Shown here piece by piece: positions 6,001 through 8,086 of a DNA stretch of 8,086 nucleotides. The translations under genes and the position numbers were made by a program. Within the stretch, counting starts at the first letter, position 1; each line of letters opens with the position of its first letter. The notes under the pieces were generated by a model. That model worked only from the letters and a program-made list of their open reading frames with translations, was not told where the DNA came from and made no database searches. Source of the stretch: JBDGSM01 sp042217615 (GTDB taxonomy: Archaea; Nanohalarchaeota; Nanosalinia; Nanosalinales; Nanosalinaceae); assembly GCA_042217615.1 (NCBI GenBank), contig JBDGSI010000038.1:1-8086 (forward strand), read 5' to 3'.

Positions 6001-8086
6001 AGCACAGGCCTTGAAGTATCATGGAAAAACCAGTCATTCAACTCCCTGTACTCAAAGTTACCGGCTTTATCAGTACTGTTGATCGAAAAGCTGTAATTGC
6101 CTTCGCCAGAAGGATTCCAGACAGTCTCACAGCTGAAACTTGTTCCTGAACCAGAGCAGCTCTCACCAGTATCAAACACCTGGCCAGGACTGGAAACATT
6201 AAAGGCCTTAACGTCCGCTGCAGAGCCGTTAAACGTGAGATCCGTGACATCGCTGGAGAAACGGATAACCTGGCTGTCATTAATGTACGTATCGTTGATC
6301 AAAAGGTTTGAATAAGAAGGATCTGTGTTATCAACTGTTAACTCCTTCTCGTAGATAGTAGAGTTCGTGTTATCGGCTTCATCCTCAGCAAATACTTTGA
6401 AGCTGTAGTTGCCGTTGCCTACAGCAGATCCAGAGGCCTTACCGCTCCAGGTGCCGTTGCAGAGGTAAATGTTGGAATCTACAGAACTGCATGATTCTCC
6501 AATATCTTTGACAAAGCTTTGGCTGCTGTCAACTACTGAGATATTGGGTGTCGAAGTATCAAGGTTGGAGTCATTGATGTAGGCCTGGAACCGGACAGTC
6601 TCCCCGGTCCTCATGTAGCTAACATTCCTTGATAACTGGGAGAACTCAGGAGGCTCATTGTCAATAATCAAGTTGTAAGCACTGGAGGCCTTATTCCCTG
6701 CCTCATCCAGTACTTCAACATTTACTTCTCCGTCCGCAGGTACTGTACTGGTTCTAAAGCCTTGCTTAGAGACATTGAAGTATTTGTAGCTTGGCTGCTG
6801 GTTTAGGGAGTATGTACCGATTTTTCCATTCCAGGTCTCTGCTGTACTTGTAGCCAGTACCTGTTCTCCTTCCCAGTAAACCTTTATGGTAGATCCTGAG
6901 GCCGCAACTCGTAGGTTATAGTAGTTCCCTGGCTGGAAATGGATATCTGTATTGGATTCCTTAACGTAAGATGAGCCGGAACTTTCTTCAACAAGTCTTA
7001 TTCCGTTGAACGATGCTGAGTTATCTCCTGTCTTGTTGTTAGCGAACTCTATCCTGTAGAAATTATTGGAATCGCTGTACCTAATAAATAGGCCTGCAGA
7101 ATCATCTTCACTCATTTTAACTTCTGTACTGTATGAAAGATTTGTCCAACTCCCATCACTTACTGCGACGCCGTCTCCAACACTGCTTAATCTGTAGTCG
7201 CCGTTGTAGACCTCCCAATCCCCAGATACTTCAGTCCAGCCTGAAGGATTTGCGCCATTACTGTAGCTCTCAAATTCTTCACTGTAAAGAAGATATTTAC
7301 TTGCTTCTAATCCCTCAGTTAAAATCTTCAGCAGGTTAGGCTCATCTGCGGTTACGTTCACTTTTACAGGGTCGCCGCTCTGGACTACTGTCTCATTAGC
7401 ATCTATCTGAATGTTCTGGGGATCTTGGTTGTCAATATGTATTCCTGTTGAGTCAAGGCCTTTCTGGTCTAAGGAGTCGTTGGCCTTTACTTCCATTTTG
7501 TGGACTCCGTTCGCTAGGGTTGTGCTGTCGATACTGCATTCTGCTGTGTCACTGGAGGAGAAGTAGTTCATGGTCTGCCATCCGGAGCCTGAGATCCTGC
7601 AGAATATGCTGGAGGCCTCAAGGTTACCTGCTTTGTCGTATACGTCTGCTTCAATACCTACAGACCCGTTTTTGACTGAGTAGTATCTAGGTGAGGTAAT
7701 GTTTACCTGAGGTGGCTCGTTGTCAAAGCTGACCTGGATCGATCTAGTCCTCAAGTTGCCGACAACGTCTTCCGCGGAGACATTCAAGGTGTAGATTCCC
7801 TCCGCGTAGTTCCGGCTGTCAATCTCTGTGTAATACTTGTCTCCGCTTCCAGAGTTAAGCTGCTGGAAAGAGGTCAAGACCCCGGAACTGTTGGAGATCC
7901 TGTACCTGTAAGTCGAAGAATTACCGTTCCCAAGATTATCTGCAATAGTAGTGTTCAGGTAGAAGCTGTCCGTTACCGCATCACCATTTGAAGGGGTGTC
8001 AAAACTTACCGAAGGCGGAGTATTATCCACCTCAACAGAGCTGACGTTCTCAAATCCTTGATTATCTACAGTATCGTTAGCCTTAA
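1..8086 (-). CDS. Giant multi-domain Ig-like repeat surface protein, interior fragment (both ends outside the window)
   Basis: One frame stays open across the whole window: 2,694 sense codons from base 8084 to base 3, with neither start nor stop inside. Module boundaries checked at 26 points all fall in the same frame, so there is no sign of a frameshift. The product is a chain of about 27 beta-sandwich modules, most ending in a V-D-[DN]-x-x-P linker or preceded by an A-x-D-x-A-x-N strand (for example DKAGN, DKASN, DRADN), as in bacterial and archaeal Ig-like or cadherin-like adhesins. A jelly-roll domain is inserted at residues 267-444. About 155 N-X-S/T sequons, paired cysteines, a surplus of Asp/Glu and no transmembrane segment point to a secreted or cell-surface location; signal peptide and anchor must lie outside. 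Role as stalk or adhesin is inferred. Giant surface proteins of this kind are known from haloarchaea and DPANN archaea. No enzymatic domain is seen. Confidence 0.95.
96..1925 (-). repeat. Six tandem Ig-like modules of a second class (modules 21-26)
   Basis: Residues 2054-2663 form six modules of 88-108 residues (boundaries at about 1626, 1308, 1008, 684 and 420). They lack the V-D-x-x-P linkers of the upstream array. The recurring signature is a late strand G-x-H-N-[VL]-[ST]-[VA] or G-N-H-T-L (GVHNVSV, GVHNLTA, GPHNVSV, GPHNLTA, GNHTL), preceded by a strand with W-[NKD]. Modules 21, 24 and 26 are alike: 'DSYTVGFYDNDTFIGN', 'KDYRCSFYNNNNLIGN' and 'GNYNVTVYRKNE' followed by a G-x-[AC]-x-[FIT]-x-W strand. 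Modules 22 and 24 each carry one Cys pair. They resemble Big_1/invasin-like or similar Ig-like stalk modules; the exact family is not clear. Confidence 0.65.
1926..2633 (-). other. Two NEW3/CARDB-like modules (19 and 20)
   Basis: Residues 1818-1934 and 1935-2053, the longest ordinary modules here (117 and 119 residues). Module 19 has GNFTVERVYNNTGLVTAYDA, a two-cysteine stretch (NCGDISNSSTC), a VNITPEAS strand and a conserved-looking W-x-N-P-D-Y. Module 20 has SGFKLQNFGNVRLEDVEV, a long strand run ending LGVGENITLPVEI, and GSYRFRLRANATG, followed by a tight pair C-D-S-D-S-C. 'Asn/Phe-GN' strands followed by 'G.....vpv.i.....G.Y...i.a' are characteristic of NEW3 (NPCBM-associated) and CARDB-type domains common in archaeal surface proteins. 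The assignment is by pattern only. Confidence 0.6.
2634..3263 (-). other. Divergent Ig-like modules 17 and 18 (transition out of the super-repeats)
   Basis: Residues 1608-1715 and 1716-1817. The first has an EEWFLEWEANATD strand and a recognisable AKAIDSAGNVNS strand before the linker VSAQPP. The second starts RINNIFVTDKRPEED and has ANVTDTNTISVVNATVTGPG, then GDYSVEISTKDATN. Both keep the overall beta-sandwich rhythm and the end-of-module D-A-x-N strand, but lack the SRS, DQHL and LGC signatures and have no cysteines. The second closes with FKAIGK and no V-D-x-x-P linker, marking the end of the linker-joined array. Confidence 0.65.
3264..3803 (-). repeat. Two-module super-repeat 5 (B+A), residues 1428-1607
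   Basis: The B module (1428-1514) is very close to that of super-repeat 4: VNDSIVKPNAVVYLSAN, SAEGEALSFNGINW, QVDNDEVFNVSATDKASN and IVDTERP. The A module (1515-1607) is degenerate at its start (NSSDPDDVLRGDQDANF replaces the NASYN.SRS strand) and has a shortened Cys hairpin, NLGCLPGTVC, with only five residues between the cysteines. It closes with VDDSAP. Unit length is 540 bp (180 residues). The alternating pattern ends here. Confidence 0.82.
3804..4364 (-). repeat. Two-module super-repeat 4 (B+A), residues 1241-1427
   Basis: The B module (1241-1327) is a clean copy: INETVIQSDSSVEAYVNVS, VEAEGEQLSWNGTMW, QVDNDGIVNVSATDNAGN and YTVDDTSP. The A module (1328-1427) has SNASYNYSRS, VEASDQHLEAVEI, a slightly longer middle (NKSSGNYLEMNN), SLGCSSSTKQKC, KASDRADN and VDDVDP. 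Unit length is 561 bp (187 residues), the longest of the five. Confidence 0.85.
4365..4916 (-). repeat. Two-module super-repeat 3 (B-like+A), residues 1057-1240
   Basis: The first module (1057-1145) is a hybrid. It starts like the B copies (VNSTVVNSGDTVNFSA), but unlike them carries two cysteines (AICSLGSS and FNSCTS, ten residues between), and its middle (NDHNLNRSG) recalls module 5. The A module (1146-1240) is canonical: SNATFNTSRS, TDQHLKNVSINGTG, ALGCPQNTESTC, AVDRAEN and VDDVRP. Unit length is 552 bp. The HLKNVSING stretch is almost identical in DNA to the one in super-repeat 2. Confidence 0.82.
4534..5108 (-). repeat. 29-bp near-identical segments at 4534-4562 and 5080-5108
   Basis: The segments lie 546 bp apart in adjacent super-repeats (2 and 3) and encode the same peptide, His-Leu-Lys-Asn-Val-Ser-Ile-Asn-Gly-Thr. 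Twenty-five of 29 bases match; all four differences are transitions at synonymous third codon positions. This supports origin of the super-repeats by tandem duplication followed by purifying selection on the peptide. Confidence 0.8.
4917..5453 (-). repeat. Two-module super-repeat 2 (B+A), residues 878-1056
   Basis: The B module (878-963) starts with LNNTVFRPNTAVKANVSL and ends in YIDDTSP; its W is in the NGFW hairpin. The A module (964-1056) has the full signature: VNASYNVSRS, then VNASDTHLKNVSINGT, DLGCPTGTVENC with seven residues between the cysteines, AVDKAGN and the linker VDDVIP. Unit length is 537 bp (179 residues). An 18-bp exact direct repeat coding for FKVNAS lies within the A module. 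Confidence 0.85.
5115..5183 (-). repeat. 18-bp exact direct repeat, copies at 5115-5132 and 5166-5183
   Basis: The two copies begin 51 bp apart, a whole number of codons, and both encode Phe-Lys-Val-Asn-Ala-Ser in two beta strands of the A module of super-repeat 2. Recombination or slippage between them would remove or add 17 residues without shifting the frame. It is the longest exact direct repeat I noticed in the window. Confidence 0.8.
5454..6005 (-). repeat. Two-module super-repeat 1 (B+A), residues 694-877
   Basis: The B module (694-778) has NDSIVQTGQDIEAW, the LSFNGSHW hairpin and the closing YTVDNTPP. The A module (779-877) has SNATIDIAS, SDQHL, a PEKLG turn and DKASN, closing with IDNGDP. 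This is the most divergent A copy: the LGC...C hairpin of the later copies is replaced by LGLDSGGS, so both cysteines are absent together. Unit length is 552 bp (184 residues). Confidence 0.8.
6006..6647 (-). other. Ig-like modules 5 and 6, each with a short Cys pair
   Basis: Two modules of 110 and 104 residues (480-589 and 590-693). They resemble each other: both have an early 'GE(T)/(S)...V.F.A' or 'SQVIRFSSDV' strand, a 'D.GESCS' turn, a second cysteine 8-9 residues later, then 'GNYSF....AEDEADN' or 'GNYSFSINSTDKAGN'. They close with VDNTDP and HDTSRP. The shared GESCS...C hairpin suggests that one arose from the other by duplication. The second module ends with an unusual Trp-Phe-Phe stretch (NDWFFHD) in place of the standard V-D linker. 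Confidence 0.75.
6648..7418 (-). other. Ig-like module 4, split by an inserted jelly-roll domain
   Basis: At 257 residues (223-479) this module is more than twice the usual length. Its beginning, with NETVVQSGDPVKVNVTADE, matches the start of the B-type modules farther along (compare NDSIVQTGQDIEAW and NETVIQSDSSVEAY). Its end, with DGEVNVEVLDEAGNKASS and then IIDNEPP, matches their C-terminal half (compare VDNDGIVNVSATDNAGN). The extra material sits exactly where the other modules have only a short L-S-x-N-G-x-x-W hairpin. The simplest reading is one B-type Ig-like fold with another domain inserted in a loop, not two domains in series. Confidence 0.75.
6753..7286 (-). other. Concanavalin A/LamG-like jelly-roll domain (candidate ligand-binding head)
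   Basis: Residues 267-444 look like a concanavalin-type jelly-roll, closest in pattern to the DUF1080 (3-keto-disaccharide hydrolase)/LamG_3 style. Visible landmarks, in order: the opening EEFESYS near 269, GW at 282-283, GDWEV at 288-292 followed by GDYRL, the core strand GLFIRYSDSNNFYRIEF at 331-347, then a Y-Y-N-L-R-V strand at 388-393, an IKVYWEG strand at 400-406, and G-x-I-G-T-Y at 420-425, ending in FNVSK at 436-440. This is the only module in the window that is not Ig-like. Such domains often bind glycans, and many family members are not catalytic; I see no residues that prove activity. The family assignment is by eye and the exact subfamily is uncertain. Confidence 0.7.
7419..8086 (-). 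other. Ig-like modules 1 (partial), 2 and 3
   Basis: Residues 1-24 are the tail of one module, ending in VDNTPP. Residues 25-125 are a full module with the strand NVSAEDVVGN and the linker FDNEPP. Residues 126-222 are a second full module opening QVNITSP and closing IDNQDP. The opening 'V.ITSP....' and the 'G.Y.LNVSAED..GN' strand are typical of Ig-like modules in tandem on adhesins. Module 3 carries two cysteines 20 residues apart (FCRIS and AECSI), spaced to cross-link two strands; modules 1 and 2 have none. These modules are the closest to the N terminus that can be seen, and the chain clearly continues beyond base 8086. Confidence 0.8.

Larger units (their letters stand above)
173..7618. 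repeat. Highly iterated palindrome AGGCCT, 25 copies
   Basis: Exact AGGCCT starts at 173, 473, 660, 832, 1327, 1840, 2374, 2527, 2904, 3543, 3680, 3866, 4025, 4304, 4478, 5412, 5504, 6006, 6203, 6434, 6581, 6686, 7090, 7456 and 7613. At moderate GC one or two copies would be expected by chance. The copies sit in all three codon phases of the gene: 13 as NAG|GCC|TNN, 5 as AGG|CCT and 7 as NNA|GGC|CTN. They encode Lys/Glu/Gln-Ala, Arg-Pro and Gly-Leu respectively, so no single peptide motif accounts for them. Spacing is irregular (about 90 to 930 bp). I counted these by eye. Confidence 0.85.

Noticed and set aside
6038..6280. An 80-codon minus-strand open frame
   Set aside because: It is on the same strand but in a different frame from the continuous 2,694-codon frame, and has low-complexity Arg/Leu/Ser content. 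It is a shadow.
6753..7286. Calling the jelly-roll an active glycoside hydrolase
   Set aside because: The fold landmarks fit concanavalin-type domains, but no catalytic residue set could be identified, so only a binding-type role is suggested.
173..7618. AGGCCT copies as a CRISPR array or structured mobile element
   Set aside because: Copies are only 6 bp, irregularly spaced and embedded in a conserved coding frame; there are no longer shared repeats or spacers.
7133..7675. Plus-strand open frames rich in Cys, Arg and Leu (7133-7339 and 7448-7675)
   Set aside because: The Cys/Arg/Leu-rich composition is what the complement of Ser/Thr/Asp/Asn-rich coding gives. They are antisense to clear Ig-like modules and have no support.
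1..8086. Internal promoters, terminators, tRNA genes or a gene boundary
   Set aside because: The coding frame is continuous from edge to edge, and I saw no tRNA-like cloverleaf or hairpin followed by a T-run that would justify a call.

Overview
The whole window is the interior of one enormous protein-coding gene on the minus strand. Reading the reverse complement from base 8084 down to base 3 gives 2,694 consecutive sense codons with no stop. The gene's start lies beyond base 8086 and its stop beyond base 1, so a caller that demands both would miss it. Every open frame on the plus strand, and the other minus-strand frame at 6038-6280, is a shadow of this gene. There is no intergenic DNA, RNA gene, promoter or terminator to annotate.

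The product is a repetitive extracellular protein made of about 27 beta-sandwich (Ig-like) modules of 85-120 residues. Going N to C (high to low coordinates) it has four zones. (1) 8086-6006: Ig-like modules joined by VDNTPP-type linkers; one of them (6648-7418) carries an inserted concanavalin/LamG-like jelly-roll domain at about 6753-7286. (2) 6005-3264: five tandem two-module super-repeats of 179-187 residues, in which a cysteine-free module (B) is followed by a module (A) that usually carries a short Cys pair after 'LGC'. (3) 3263-1926: a transition zone with two divergent modules and two modules resembling the NEW3/CARDB-like domains of archaeal surface proteins. (4) 1925-1: six full modules of another Ig-like class with a 'G.HN.(S/T)' signature, plus the start of a seventh.

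The protein is acidic and rich in Asn, Ser, Thr and Asp. By hand count it has about 155 N-X-S/T sequons, and its 24 cysteines fall as exactly two in each of 12 modules and none in the others. This composition, AGG/AGA arginine codons, frequent ATA, moderate GC and the repeat style suggest an archaeon, plausibly a DPANN lineage such as Nanohaloarchaeota, but there is no neighbouring gene to confirm the taxon. The likely job is a long glycosylated, disulfide-stapled stalk or adhesin on the cell surface, with the jelly-roll as a candidate sugar- or ligand-binding head.

One signal is not explained by the protein: the palindrome AGGCCT occurs 25 times in 8.1 kb (about 1-2 expected), in all three codon phases and in unrelated protein contexts. 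It looks like a DNA-level highly iterated palindrome.
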